Counted from the first letter of the stretch, positions 1 through 8,926 are shown. The stretch: 64,000 bases of DNA from GCA-2706205 sp964215955 (GCA_964215955.1 CAXPDR010000041.1:186001-250000), one strand, 5' to 3'. Notes: a model not told the origin generated them from the letters alone. Translations and numbers: made by a program.

Positions 1-913
1 GTCCAGCTGACATAACAGTCAAAACCACGAGTACAGTTCTCATTACTCCTGTTAGTCTTACAAAGTCTAAAAAGGCAAGGTAGATACCAAAACCTTGAAA
101 GAAATAAAACACACCAATTACATGCAATAAAGTTGTCCCAACAGTCGATAACCAAGGATTGACCTGGTCACCAAATGCGCCCATAACCAAAAATACAATA
201 ACGAACCAAACACCTTTGTCTGGCATTTTAAAACTCAACAAATGCATCTCGTTATAACTGTAATTTTTAGTTCCAGCCATTATTCTATGACTTTTTAACA
301 TCAGGAAAAGATTCACCCATAGCATCACAAAAACCCACACTAAAAAAGTAGCTGGTAATTGCTTAACTAATGCCTCTGCAACAACTTCTGGTTGAGCTAA
401 AAGAGCTTCCAACTCAAAAGGTACTTCAGCTTTTTCTTCTTTTGTATTTGCAGCCTTTAATTCTTCTAAGACTAATTGTCTTTTTTTGATTTCTTCAATC
501 ACAACGGTGTTTAAAGATTTATCAACATGATCTAAATAGCTAACGATTCCACCAGCAGCACCAATCGTAATACAAACCCCTAATGCCAATATACCAATAA
601 ATGGGTTTATCTCCCTTTTAATAATTTCTACCAAGCCTAAAGCTATGACTAAACTCACGCAAAAGGTGGTAAGATAAAAGAAATAAAAATCTGGATCAGA
701 CACTCCCAAAGATAGGACACCAAAACATAATAACCCAGCAATACCAATTGTAACAAATCCCTTAGTCCTCCCATGGACAATCGATGATAGACCCAATGGA
801 TAAGGAGTAAATATAGACATTAAAATACTTAAACAAAGCAGGACAGAGAATCCTCCTAGCATTAACATTCTAGATGTCTCAGATGAATTACTTGGTAATT
901 GCGATGTGTTCAT
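1..913 (-). CDS. DUF2232 (YybS-like) polytopic membrane protein, 3' end outside window
   Basis: An open frame runs from the ATG at 913 to the left edge without a stop, so about 304 codons are visible and the C-terminus is missing. Translation starts MNTSQLPSNSSE and is followed by several hydrophobic membrane segments, a charged, Glu/Lys-rich soluble stretch near residues 135-165, and then more membrane segments. It begins 11 bases after the fused S6-S18 gene and is very probably co-transcribed with it. In many bacteria a DUF2232/YybS membrane protein sits between the rpsF/rpsR genes and rplI; this position, together with the hydrophobic profile, is the basis of the name. Function is unknown in general. 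Reading the frame is certain; the family call is by context and overall look. Confidence 0.65.
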   Translation of the reverse strand, partial: MNTSQLPSNSSETSRMLMLGGFSVLLCLSILMSIFTPYPLGLSSIVHGRTKGFVTIGIAGLLCFGVLSLGVSDPDFYFFYLTTFCVSLVIALGLVEIIKREINPFIGILALGVCITIGAAGGIVSYLDHVDKSLNTVVIEEIKKRQLVLEELKAANTKEEKAEVPFELEALLAQPEVVAEALVKQLPATFLVWVFVMLWVNLFLMLKSHRIMAGTKNYSYNEMHLLSFKMPDKGVWFVIVFLVMGAFGDQVNPWLSTVGTTLLHVIGVFYFFQGFGIYLAFLDFVRLTGVMRTVLVVLTVMSAG

Positions 914-924
914 TATTTAGTTTA

Positions 925-1521
925 CTACCTAGCAGTTCTATTAGACATATAGCTAATAAGACCCATACATCTACCACGCTTAATAGCAGCTGTTGCCATT
1001 CTTTGGTATTTTGGTCTTAAACCTGTAACTCTTGCTGGAGAGATTTTTCCAAACTCGTTTACTAACCAAGAGTAAGTTGATGGATCTTTCCAATCTGGAG
1101 TTGTTTTCTTAGCTGAAAAGTAACAAGACTTTCTCTTAGAGAACATCTTCTTTTCTTTTTCAGCATCAAAATTGTTTTCGCCACTATTGTGGTTAGGGTT
1201 TTTGTAAGCTTTTACAATAGCTTCCTGATCTGCATCAACACCTAGGTTAATGAAAACAAACTTTAGAACGTCTTCGGAAATTCTAAATCTTCTTTCTAGC
1301 TCAGTGTTTACATTTGTGTCTGCTTTGTACATAACATAAATGTATGTCCCTTTTGCAACACCATTTGAAGTTGGTTGAGCAAAAGTTTTCACTCCCCAAT
1401 TATCTTCAAGTAAAACTTCACCATTAAAACTAGCAATTGTTTCTTTAACAACTTCTGCAATCTTTTTTGCAGCTTCTTCGGTTACTTCAGTACGAAGTAC
1501 ATAAGATGATTCGTAAATCAT
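925..1521 (-). CDS. rpsF-rpsR: Ribosomal protein S6-S18 fusion
   Basis: One uninterrupted 198-codon frame carries two small-subunit ribosomal proteins. Residues 1 to about 105 are S6 (start MIYESSYVLR, then the YIYVMYKAD strand and the LERRFRISEDVLKF segment). Residues from about 126 to the end are S18 (FSKRKSCYF, then FGKISPARVTGLRPKYQR and AIKRGRCMGL). A polar linker of about 20 residues rich in Asn, Glu and Lys joins them. S6 and S18 bind each other and the platform of the 30S subunit, so a fusion is structurally reasonable, but the usual arrangement is two genes, often with ssb between. No separate rpsR is seen in the window. An SD-like GGAG lies just before the ATG. A DUF2232-type gene follows 11 bases downstream. 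Confidence 0.93.
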   Translation of the reverse strand: MIYESSYVLRTEVTEEAAKKIAEVVKETIASFNGEVLLEDNWGVKTFAQPTSNGVAKGTYIYVMYKADTNVNTELERRFRISEDVLKFVFINLGVDADQEAIVKAYKNPNHNSGENNFDAEKEKKMFSKRKSCYFSAKKTTPDWKDPSTYSWLVNEFGKISPARVTGLRPKYQRMATAAIKRGRCMGLISYMSNRTAR

Positions 1522-1548
1522 AGTTAATCTCCTGGGTTTTATATTAAG

Positions 1549-1565
1549 CCCCGATTCACTCGGAG
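1549..1565 (-). promoter_or_regulatory. Leader hairpin upstream of the S6-S18 gene
   Basis: On the minus strand CTCCGA, a GTGAA loop and TCGGGG form a six-pair stem (one G-U), ending 27 bases before the start codon of the fused gene. In many bacteria the S6:S18 complex represses its own mRNA through a leader stem containing a CCG element. This hairpin has CCG in the stem and is in the right place, but I cannot show that it matches the published motif in detail. Confidence 0.35.
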
Positions 1566-1599
1566 CGAGTTAATTAATGATTTAAATAAATGTGGCTGC

Positions 1600-1628
1600 A
1601 ATCTAACACTCTAAATCTCCTAAGGCAA
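1600..1628 (-). promoter_or_regulatory. Predicted sigma-70-type promoter of the S6-S18 gene
   Basis: On the minus strand TTGCCT (positions 1623-1628) and TAGATT (1600-1605) are separated by exactly 17 bases. Each matches the -35/-10 consensus at four of six positions. Transcription would begin near 1593 and leave a leader of about 70 bases containing the hairpin at 1549-1565. Prediction from pattern only. Confidence 0.4.
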
Positions 1629-1716
1629 ACACAAAACCCAGAAATTACAGGAAATTATCCAAAAAAAAACGCGCTATCCCATTTCAAAATAAATTTAATC
1701 AGCTATATGTTTAAAC

Positions 1717-2388
1717 GTGAGAATATTTATCAGTTTTACTATATTTTTAGGAATAAAATACTTTTCTAAGTGTTTTTATTCATTGAGATTACAATGGCTT
1801 AGCAGTGAAAGAGACTTTGATAAAGTTCGTCTCGTCATATTATTAAATCATACATCACTCTACGAGCCACTATTCTTAGCAGCAGCACCAAATTGGTTTC
1901 TATGGCGTTTATCTAGAAAAATGGTAGCTCCAGCAGCAGATAAAACCATAAACAGACCAATAGTGGGAAGATTTTGGAAATTAATGTTTCCGGGAATGAT
2001 AAGTATTACTCGAAAAAGAGACAAATCATGGTTTGAATTTTTAAAGGCCATTAAAAATAGAAGCGTCATACTTATTCTACCGGAAGGAAGAATGAAGCGC
2101 GACACCGGTCTTGATTCTAATGGAAAACCCATGACTGTAAGAAGTGGTGTCGCAGAGATTATTTCAGAAATCCAAGAAGGAAATATTTTAATTGCTTATT
2201 CAGGAGGCCTTCATCATGTCCAACATCCAGGTGAACTTATTCCAAGGCTTTTTAAAACGATCCATTTAAACTTAGAAAAGATAGATATTTTAGATTATAA
2301 AAAACAATTTAACTCAGATGGTATCCAATTCAGAAAAGATATAGTTGCTGACTTAGAAAATAGATTAGTTCAAAACTGTCCAAGGTAA
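1717..2388 (+). CDS. PlsC-like lysophospholipid acyltransferase family protein
   Basis: The 223-residue protein has the two landmark motifs of glycerolipid acyltransferases. One is LLNHTSLYEP near residue 45, an H-x4-D-type box in which the acid is Glu, and the other is LPEGRMKRDTG near residue 125, the EGR-type phosphate-binding box. Such enzymes transfer an acyl chain to lysophosphatidic acid or related acceptors at the inner membrane; the exact substrate cannot be read. The reading starts at GTG because no in-frame ATG lies upstream, and no strong SD is visible, so the start is uncertain. It is divergent from the ribosomal operon and separated by about 150 bases from the next gene. The Asp-to-Glu change leaves catalysis likely but unproven. 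Confidence 0.7.
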   Translation: MRIFISFTIFLGIKYFSKCFYSLRLQWLSSERDFDKVRLVILLNHTSLYEPLFLAAAPNWFLWRLSRKMVAPAADKTINRPIVGRFWKLMFPGMISITRKRDKSWFEFLKAIKNRSVILILPEGRMKRDTGLDSNGKPMTVRSGVAEIISEIQEGNILIAYSGGLHHVQHPGELIPRLFKTIHLNLEKIDILDYKKQFNSDGIQFRKDIVADLENRLVQNCPR

Positions 2389-2535
2389 AACTTCAAGCAC
2401 TTAAGACATTTTTAGTGCCTAGAATATTAGCTAGATTTCTCTTATTACTTAGACGAGAGGCCTTATAAACTACTGTTTTTACTTATAAACATTAATTAAT
2501 TTTAAGTAAAAGTTCATATACCCGATAATTACAGT

Positions 2536-3414
2536 ATGAAATTAAACAAAAAGCAATTTATTCTCTGTGTCTTTATATCTTTTAATAGTTTTGGAAGTTC
2601 TCATACTTACAAAGACTACAAATCTAAAATAGATAGATTAGAAAATTCAATTATCCAAGACTTTAGTATTGAAGTTCCTCATGGAGAAAAAATTAATACT
2701 GAAAATCAAATGAAGTTCGCAACCCAAATGGAAGTTAAGTATGGGATTCAACAAAAACTTTTTGCGAAAATTGATTACGAACTTTCAGTTTTAGAGTCAG
2801 AAGTTTTACAATCTCTACAAAGAGGAGAATTAACCAAAGAAGAAAGTGAAAAACTTAAAAATAGTGTGAACTATGCACAAAGAATTATCTTAAAAAGTAG
2901 GGTGAATGAAATTAATTTGACCTATCAAGAGTTCAGAAAAATGTTAACTCACACTCCAGAACTTCAAGATATTTATGAATCCTTCTCAGTTGGAAAAATA
3001 AATAACTGTTCACTCCATAATTTAACTATGAACTCAAAAGGAGATTCTCTTTCCTTCGACATCCAACATACTAATAAATTTGGTGGAGAAGAAGTCTCCA
3101 GCTTTACAATTACCCAAAATGATCTTACCAGTGGTTACTTAACCTCAAGATTGGATGCCTATAATAGATATAACCCTTATCATTCAATAATAACAAGATA
3201 TTCAAATTATCTTCCACAAGGTGTCGGAACACAAAGTTTCACTTATAAGCAAGATGAAAATGGGAAAATCACTGAAGCCAATTTCCTTCAAGAAAAAGAC
3301 GAACCACTTTTTTCAGTCTTCGGAATGAGTTTTGGTAAACAAAGCATTAGAAAATACTTTGACTGTAAAAAAGCAAAGGCATTTTTCGGTCCTAGTCCTG
3401 CATCTAAAGAGTAG
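2536..3414 (+). CDS. Secreted protein of unknown function
   Basis: The 292-residue product starts with a short basic, hydrophobic signal peptide (MKLNKKQFILCVFISFNSFGSS) and no lipobox after it, so export to the periplasm is likely. The mature part has an alpha-helical, charged first half (residues 25-150) and a second half rich in Ser, Thr, Tyr and Asn that looks beta-structured, with two cysteines (about residues 156 and 275) that could pair. I recognise no family. It is a monocistron convergent with the RNase G gene, with only 11 bases between the stops and no clear terminator. Confidence 0.6.
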   Translation: MKLNKKQFILCVFISFNSFGSSHTYKDYKSKIDRLENSIIQDFSIEVPHGEKINTENQMKFATQMEVKYGIQQKLFAKIDYELSVLESEVLQSLQRGELTKEESEKLKNSVNYAQRIILKSRVNEINLTYQEFRKMLTHTPELQDIYESFSVGKINNCSLHNLTMNSKGDSLSFDIQHTNKFGGEEVSSFTITQNDLTSGYLTSRLDAYNRYNPYHSIITRYSNYLPQGVGTQSFTYKQDENGKITEANFLQEKDEPLFSVFGMSFGKQSIRKYFDCKKAKAFFGPSPASKE

Positions 3415-3425
3415 AGTTCCATTAA

Positions 3426-5012
3426 CTAATCATTTAGAAAAATTTCGTACTGCTCAATATGATAAGAGTTATCGGCCCTAATACTAAGTTGCTTACCTAA
3501 AGAGTCCTCAAGAGTTTCAATTATTTCAAAATCTTCGGAAGTGAGTTTAGCACTTACTTCAGGATGAGCAAAAACGGAAATCTTAGATCCTTTTGACTTC
3601 TTCATTGCTTTGGTAACTTCTCTTAAAATGTCATAACAAACAGTACTCACAGACTTAACTCTTCCAGTTCCTTCACAATACGCACAAGGCTCACACATAA
3701 CTCGAGTTAAAGTGTCTCTTGTTCTTTTTCTTGTCATCTCGACAAGTCCAAGTCCAGAGATAGGAAGTACATTTGTTTTAGCACGATCTTTTTTAAGCGC
3801 CTCTAAAAGAGCAGAATAAACTTGCTCTCTATGTTCTTCTTTTTCCATATCAATAAAGTCAATGATAATAATACCACCACAGTTTCTCACCCTTAGTTGG
3901 TAAGCTATTTCTTTTACTGCTTCTAGGTTTGTTTTGAGAATTGTTTCTTCTAGAGTTCTCTTTCCAACAAACTTTCCGGTATTAACATCAATGGAAACCA
4001 AAGCTTCTGTTTGATCTATGTTTAGAGATCCCCCGGATCTTAGGTAAACCTTATTGCTAAGGGCCCTTTCTATTTCAACATCAATATTATAATACTCAAA
4101 AATTGGTTGCTCTTTATCATATAATTGAGTTTTACCTTTCATACTAGGTAGATATCGATTTACAAACTTATCAACAAGTTTGAGGTTATTTTTTGAATCT
4201 ACTATAATTTTATTTACATCTTCATCGGTAATATCTCTTAGGGATCTTTGAATAAAGGTAAGATCATTATACACGAGTGAAGGAGATTTTGATTTCTCAT
4301 CTTGCTTACAAATATCCTTCCAAATTTTCACAAGAATATTATAATCATTTTTTAAAACTTTATGAGATTGTCCTTCCGCAACGGTTCTTGCAATCAAACC
4401 TTTTCCCTCAGGTCTTATTGTTTCCAACATACCTTTAAGCCTATCTCTTTCTTGATCGTCTTCTATTCTTCTTGATACACCAATGTGCTCAATCAATGGC
4501 ATGTAAACAATATGTCTTCCAGCTAATGTGATATGTCTAGTAACTCTAGGGCCTTTCGTTGAAATAGGCTCTTTTGCCACCTGAACTAAAATTTCATCAC
4601 CTTCTTGCAAAAAGTCTTGAATTCTAATATCAGGACGATATTTCATATCAACAGAATCGGAGTAAGTACTGAATTCATCAGGAATAGTTTGACCCATTTT
4701 CTTTTCATTCTGTTCTTGTCTTTCTTTCTCTTTAGCCTCTAATCTCGCAGCCATATCCCTTTGTTCTTTCAGAGTAGGAATATACGCATCATCTACATAC
4801 AGGAATGCAGCTCTTTCGTAGCCAATGTCAACGAAAGCTGATTGCATACCTGGAAGAACTCTCAGAACTCTTCCCTTGTAAATATTTCCAACACTAGGTT
4901 TGGTATTTAATGAGTTTTCTCTGTCAATTAGAAAGTCAAGAATATCACCATTTTCAATCAAAGCCACACGACTCTCGTTGTGAGTCTGATTGATCACTAA
5001 TTCTTTTGCCAT
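3426..5012 (-). CDS. rng: Ribonuclease G/E family endoribonuclease
   Basis: The 528-residue protein has the full catalytic core of RNase E/G and none of the long C-terminal scaffold of RNase E. Residues 38-140 hold the S1 RNA-binding domain (GNIYKGRVLRVLPGMQSAFVDIG) with a charged insertion of about 50 residues (80-125). The Mg2+-binding aspartates are Asp342 in VSIDVNTGKF and Asp385 in IIIIDFIDME. The zinc-link cysteines are in CEPCAYCEGTG (440-450). It would process rRNA precursors and start mRNA decay. It starts at an ATG 118 bases from the next upstream gene and ends convergent with a secreted-protein gene. Confidence 0.92.
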   Translation of the reverse strand: MAKELVINQTHNESRVALIENGDILDFLIDRENSLNTKPSVGNIYKGRVLRVLPGMQSAFVDIGYERAAFLYVDDAYIPTLKEQRDMAARLEAKEKERQEQNEKKMGQTIPDEFSTYSDSVDMKYRPDIRIQDFLQEGDEILVQVAKEPISTKGPRVTRHITLAGRHIVYMPLIEHIGVSRRIEDDQERDRLKGMLETIRPEGKGLIARTVAEGQSHKVLKNDYNILVKIWKDICKQDEKSKSPSLVYNDLTFIQRSLRDITDEDVNKIIVDSKNNLKLVDKFVNRYLPSMKGKTQLYDKEQPIFEYYNIDVEIERALSNKVYLRSGGSLNIDQTEALVSIDVNTGKFVGKRTLEETILKTNLEAVKEIAYQLRVRNCGGIIIIDFIDMEKEEHREQVYSALLEALKKDRAKTNVLPISGLGLVEMTRKRTRDTLTRVMCEPCAYCEGTGRVKSVSTVCYDILREVTKAMKKSKGSKISVFAHPEVSAKLTSEDFEIIETLEDSLGKQLSIRADNSYHIEQYEIFLND

Positions 5013-5130
5013 GAATGTCTACCTTAAGTTTAAATTAATACCCTTTAATATTAACTCTCCTAAAGCTAAATTTAAAGACGCAGCAGGAATATCTCTCCAC
5101 CATCCCGACAAAAAAAATCAAGAATATCTG

Positions 5131-6480
5131 CTAATTTTTCATTTTTCTAAGATCATCACCGAACTTATTCATCACAAATTTGTGAATTGGTGCCTGAGTA
5201 TAGCAATAGAAGTACCATGGAAGTGAAGGACGAAATTCATTGATAGAAGCAAAAAGGTATTTTCCGTTATCGACACTTCTAAACTCTAACCATCCTGTAT
5301 CTTTTGTTTTAGTTAAGATTCCCCCAACAATATGAAACTTTGCTCTTCTTTCACTAATTCTACATTTAATATACTCAAGCTCTAGTAGAATTATTCCAAC
5401 TCCCCCTAATTTAAATTTAATCCTATTATCCGTACTTTCTACCTTAATAAGAAATTTCATATGTTTTGGTAACCATTGAAAGTAATACATGGCCACAGCC
5501 TCAATATCAAGATTATGTTCATATAAAAGACGTTGAATACTTCTCACATTTTTATCTTCTTGCGTTTTACGCTTCAGATTAATCCTAACCGTACTTAGAG
5601 ATAAACTCTCTAACATTGATTGATAGGTTCCAAATTTAATATAGTTTTTTACTTCTGGACTTTGTGGAATATTTTCTAAGTTACAAGTCAAACTATCTAC
5701 TAATGGCGATACAAGACTAAAATTTGCATGACCAAAAATTGATACCCACAACTTAGAAAAAGCAGTGTAATTAACTGGAACTCTAATAGCAAAAAAGGGT
5801 TTTCCTAAAAACTTTTTCGTTTGAAATAGAAGGCCTTTATAAGAAATATCTTCGCCGGAGATTGCATTAAGAGTCTTATTGTTTTCTATTTTATTTTCAA
5901 GACAGGCCCTAATAATTCTTAAGAGATCTTGCACATGAATAACTTGAGTATTATTTTTAGTCCACTTAGGTAAGATCATAAAAGGAAGATTTAAACAAAG
6001 GTTTTTTAAAATTTCAAAACTACTTCCCCTATCACCGACCACCATTCCAGCCCGTATAATGGTTGCATCGATACCACAATGACGAATAGCTTCCTCTACT
6101 TCCTTTCGGCTCTCTAGGTGAGGGCTCATCTGAGAGTTTGGTACAATTCCTCCTAGATAAATTATTTTTCTTACGCCGTTTATTTGGCATGCCCTTATAA
6201 AATTATCTGCAATAATAAGATCTGTGTCCTGAAAATTCCCTTGAAATAATTTAGATGCTGGCAACATTGAATGAACTAGATAAATAGCAATATCTGTATC
6301 TCGTAATGCTTCGATGGTGTCAGTCAATGAGTAAAGATCAGTTTGGTGCCACATAACATTTGCACAAGAGGATTCTTTTACTCTTCGACTTAAACACTTT
6401 AAGGAGTAAGTTCTCTTAAGAGTATCAATTAACTCTGTCCCAATAAAACCGCTTGCCCCTGCAATAGTGATCTTTTTCAT
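5131..6480 (-). CDS. Atypical SDR NAD(P)-binding protein with C-terminal DUF2867-like region
   Basis: The 449-residue product begins MKKITIAGASGFIGTELI, a GxxGxxG dinucleotide-binding motif at residue 8, followed by an SDR/NmrA-like Rossmann fold up to about residue 290 with YLVHSM and VRKIIYLGGIVPN segments. The remaining 150 residues resemble the DUF2867 region found after such domains in proteins like YbjT, which may bind a lipophilic ligand. No catalytic YxxxK pair is clear, as in other atypical SDRs. The function is therefore unknown, with NAD(P)-dependent reduction or quinone binding as possibilities. It is probably its own transcription unit. Confidence 0.7.
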   Translation of the reverse strand: MKKITIAGASGFIGTELIDTLKRTYSLKCLSRRVKESSCANVMWHQTDLYSLTDTIEALRDTDIAIYLVHSMLPASKLFQGNFQDTDLIIADNFIRACQINGVRKIIYLGGIVPNSQMSPHLESRKEVEEAIRHCGIDATIIRAGMVVGDRGSSFEILKNLCLNLPFMILPKWTKNNTQVIHVQDLLRIIRACLENKIENNKTLNAISGEDISYKGLLFQTKKFLGKPFFAIRVPVNYTAFSKLWVSIFGHANFSLVSPLVDSLTCNLENIPQSPEVKNYIKFGTYQSMLESLSLSTVRINLKRKTQEDKNVRSIQRLLYEHNLDIEAVAMYYFQWLPKHMKFLIKVESTDNRIKFKLGGVGIILLELEYIKCRISERRAKFHIVGGILTKTKDTGWLEFRSVDNGKYLFASINEFRPSLPWYFYCYTQAPIHKFVMNKFGDDLRKMKN

Positions 6481-6599
6481 ATAACTATCTTAACACGAAA
6501 CGAGCCTCTCCTTAGGTTCAAAGCTAGACAAATTTAGGATCTATCTCATTTCCAGAGTATTCCAAGCATAATTCTTAACAATTGCTTAATGCTTTAAAA

Positions 6600-7510
6600 T
6601 TAGAGTTCTAGACTTATACCTGTTTCATGTTCAACCGAGATAGACTCTTGCTCATTAAGAAAAATTTCTCTTGGACCAATAGTTAAAAATATATCTAAGC
6701 TTTTAAAAAGTGGGCTTTCAAAACCACTATTAATAAAGTTAAGTACTAGTTTAGCAGGATTCATAACACCAGTAATCAACTGCCCAAACCTTCTTGGTCC
6801 TAAAAGTAGACCATCATTTTCATAGATATATTCTTCTAGTTTAATAAAGGCTTCACCAAGCATTGATCCAATAACTGGAGTTAAAATTAAATCTTGTATA
6901 CTTGGAGTTTCAGCGACAGCCTCAATTCCATACTCCCAAAAGAATGTGGACATCAATACTCCATAGCCAAAAGACTCCCATGCACTTGCACCAGCATGCC
7001 TAGCAACAATATGGTAAGCAGCACCAGACATTGGATGTCCTATATAATTAATAAACTAATCATCTTTATCTACAACTGGCCCCTCCTTAACATTTCTCTT
7101 CCACTTTGCTAGACCATTTTTTTTGATATCATCTTTATCCCAATTACTTATGCTGGTAGGCAAAGCATAAATTAACCCCATCATAAATAAGCCGCCAGCA
7201 GCAAAATTTCGAGTTTGATCTATAAGCTTCTCCCCCACAGACTTATTATTAACCGACCTACTTGAATGGGGATGATCATAAAGACAAAGTCTGGAAGTGA
7301 AAGATTAATCTCTTTTTACACTAATAACTTCAAGAGCTTCCAATGACTCAAAGTTTTTTATTTTCCTGTTTTCCACAAAAAATGATAACTGCCCTAACGC
7401 CTTCTAAGCGAATCTATTTAAAACACAGTCTGGTGCTTCAGTTGTTTACTTTGGCTTTAAGCTCATCCCCACGCAAAGGGGACGGTTAAAAATAGTTTAA
7501 TTGTCATCAT
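6600..7510 (-). pseudogene. Broken DUF3943 family envelope protein (amber stop plus damaged 5' end)
   Basis: Two open pieces lie in one frame: 7056-7238 (ending VVDKDD) and 6600-7031 (MSGAAYHIVARHAG onward). Reading through the TAG at 7056-7058 gives DKDD-stop-FINYIGHPMSGAAYH, where the family normally has DDW, so one base change (TGG to TAG) explains the break. The rest is a good match to DUF3943, including ALPTSISNWDKDD and FWEYGIEA(V)AETPSIQDLI. Further up, a GAGGTG ribosome site (7515-7520) and an ATG at 7510 begin a signal-peptide-like MMTIKLFLTVPFAWG, which runs into TGA in a different frame. The main frame upstream of 7238 is also closed by TAA (7305-7307) and TAG (7404-7406). Several lesions indicate decay. 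Readthrough of the amber alone would not restore the protein. Confidence 0.75.
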
Positions 7511-7514
7511 GTAG

Positions 7515-7520
7515 CACCTC
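7515..7520 (-). promoter_or_regulatory. Ribosome binding site of the broken DUF3943 gene
   Basis: GAGGTG on the minus strand, four bases before ATG at 7510 and seven before a second ATG at 7507. It fixes the original start of the broken gene although the downstream frame is no longer intact. Confidence 0.5.
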
Positions 7521-7543
7521 AAAATATAGATGCTTGATACAGG

Positions 7544-7572
7544 AAAAAAAAATGCGTCACAAAAGTGACGCA
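7544..7572 (-). terminator. Rho-independent terminator after nupC
   Basis: On the minus strand TGCGTCAC, loop TTTT, GTGACGCA (perfect eight-pair stem) is followed directly by nine T. It lies 29 bases after the nupC stop codon and isolates nupC from the broken DUF3943 gene. Confidence 0.92.
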
Positions 7573-7600
7573 CATTATCGGGTAAATTTTGTATATTGTT

Positions 7601-8821
7601 TTAGATTAAAAGCCCTGCAATACAAGCCGTCATAAAACAAGCTAGCGTTCCGGCGATTAATGATTGAATTCCAAGTCTTGCTAAGTCTTGTCTTCTTCCT
7701 GGAGCTAATCCTCCAATCCCCCCAAGCTGAATTGCAATAGATGAAAAATTTGCGAACCCACACAAAGCGTAAGTAGTTATCGTAATTGCTCTTTCACTGA
7801 TAGCGCCAGTCTTAATAGCTGCTTGAAGATCCATATAAGCTACAAATTCATTTACAACTGTTTTCTTCCCTAGCATTACACCAACCTCTACACAATCGGC
7901 CCAAGGAACACCCATTAAAAAAGCAAAAGGAGCAAATACATATCCAATTAAAAATTCAAAACTTAATTGTGGAAGCCCAACAAGTCCACCGACCCATCCA
8001 AGCATTCCATTAAACATTGCGATTAATGCGATGAAGGCTAAAAGCATAGCTCCTACATTTAGGGCCAAAGATAATCCTTCAGAGGCACCACTTGCAGCAG
8101 CATCAATCAAATTTGCATTTGTTTTTGGAAGATCAACTTTTACAACTCCCTCAGTTGTTGACTGCTCAGTTTCTGGAACCATTAACTTTGCGCAAACAAG
8201 AGCTGCAGGAGCTGACATCACTGAAGCCGCTAATAAGTGCCCAGCGTCCACACCCATCCCCACATAAGCAGCTAAAACTCCACCTGCAACAGTGGCCATA
8301 CCACCAGTCATAAGTGCCATTAGCTCTGATTTTGTCATTTTTTCTACAAATGGCTTAACCACTAACGGAGCTTCTGTCTGACCAACAAAAATATTTGCCG
8401 CAGCTGAAAGTGACTCTGCACCACTTGTCCCCATAACTCTCATCATAATTTTAGCCGTGATCTCGACCACTTTTTGCATAAGTCCTAAATGATATAAAAC
8501 ACTCATTAGGGAACTCATAAAAATAATTGTTGGAAGAACTAAGAAAGCAAAGATAAAGCCAGACTTTGGGACATCAGTCAATGAACCAAAAATAAATTTT
8601 GAACCTTCATTCGTATAGTTAAGAATTCCATTAAAAGCCTCCCTGGCACCATCAAAGACTTGCATACCAAAAGGTGTCTTTAAAATAATTAAACCAAAAA
8701 ATAGCTGTAGTGCAATTCCAGTCCCTACAGTTTTCCATTTAATATTTTTTCTTGAAGAACTTAAACCATAAGCCACTGCGATCATCACAACAAGACCTAT
8801 TAACGACATGAATTTTTCCAT
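7601..8821 (-). CDS. nupC: NupC-type concentrative nucleoside transporter
   Basis: The 406-residue, strongly hydrophobic protein has the length and organisation of the CNT family: an N-terminal group of helices, the gate region, the nucleoside-binding GQTEAPLVVKPF segment near residue 145 and later LMGVPWADCVEVG and GFANFSSIAIQLGG segments. It would import nucleosides across the inner membrane with a cation gradient. A strong GAGGGG site precedes the ATG and a textbook terminator follows. The divergent deoA and purine nucleoside phosphorylase genes, about 700 bases away, use the products it imports. For a predator it would serve to take up prey-derived nucleosides; that role is inference. Confidence 0.93.
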   Translation of the reverse strand: MEKFMSLIGLVVMIAVAYGLSSSRKNIKWKTVGTGIALQLFFGLIILKTPFGMQVFDGAREAFNGILNYTNEGSKFIFGSLTDVPKSGFIFAFLVLPTIIFMSSLMSVLYHLGLMQKVVEITAKIMMRVMGTSGAESLSAAANIFVGQTEAPLVVKPFVEKMTKSELMALMTGGMATVAGGVLAAYVGMGVDAGHLLAASVMSAPAALVCAKLMVPETEQSTTEGVVKVDLPKTNANLIDAAASGASEGLSLALNVGAMLLAFIALIAMFNGMLGWVGGLVGLPQLSFEFLIGYVFAPFAFLMGVPWADCVEVGVMLGKKTVVNEFVAYMDLQAAIKTGAISERAITITTYALCGFANFSSIAIQLGGIGGLAPGRRQDLARLGIQSLIAGTLACFMTACIAGLLI

Positions 8822-8912
8822 TGAATCCCCTCTAATTTTTTTAATCTTGAGTGTTTTAATTGATTAAAGATAAGATTTCAATATTATTAAGAAAATTTAC
8901 ACGTAAGGTCTG

Positions 8913-8926
8913 TTTTGGCCCCAAAA
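8913..8926. promoter_or_regulatory. Short inverted repeat upstream of nupC
   Basis: TTTTGG-CC-CCAAAA, six-base arms around two bases, about 90 bases before the nupC start. It could be an operator for a nucleoside-responsive regulator, but it is short and AT-rich ends make chance likely. Confidence 0.2.

Noticed and set aside
7575..7763. 62-codon minus-strand frame inside nupC
   Set aside because: It lies almost wholly within the nupC coding region in another frame and has no signals of its own.
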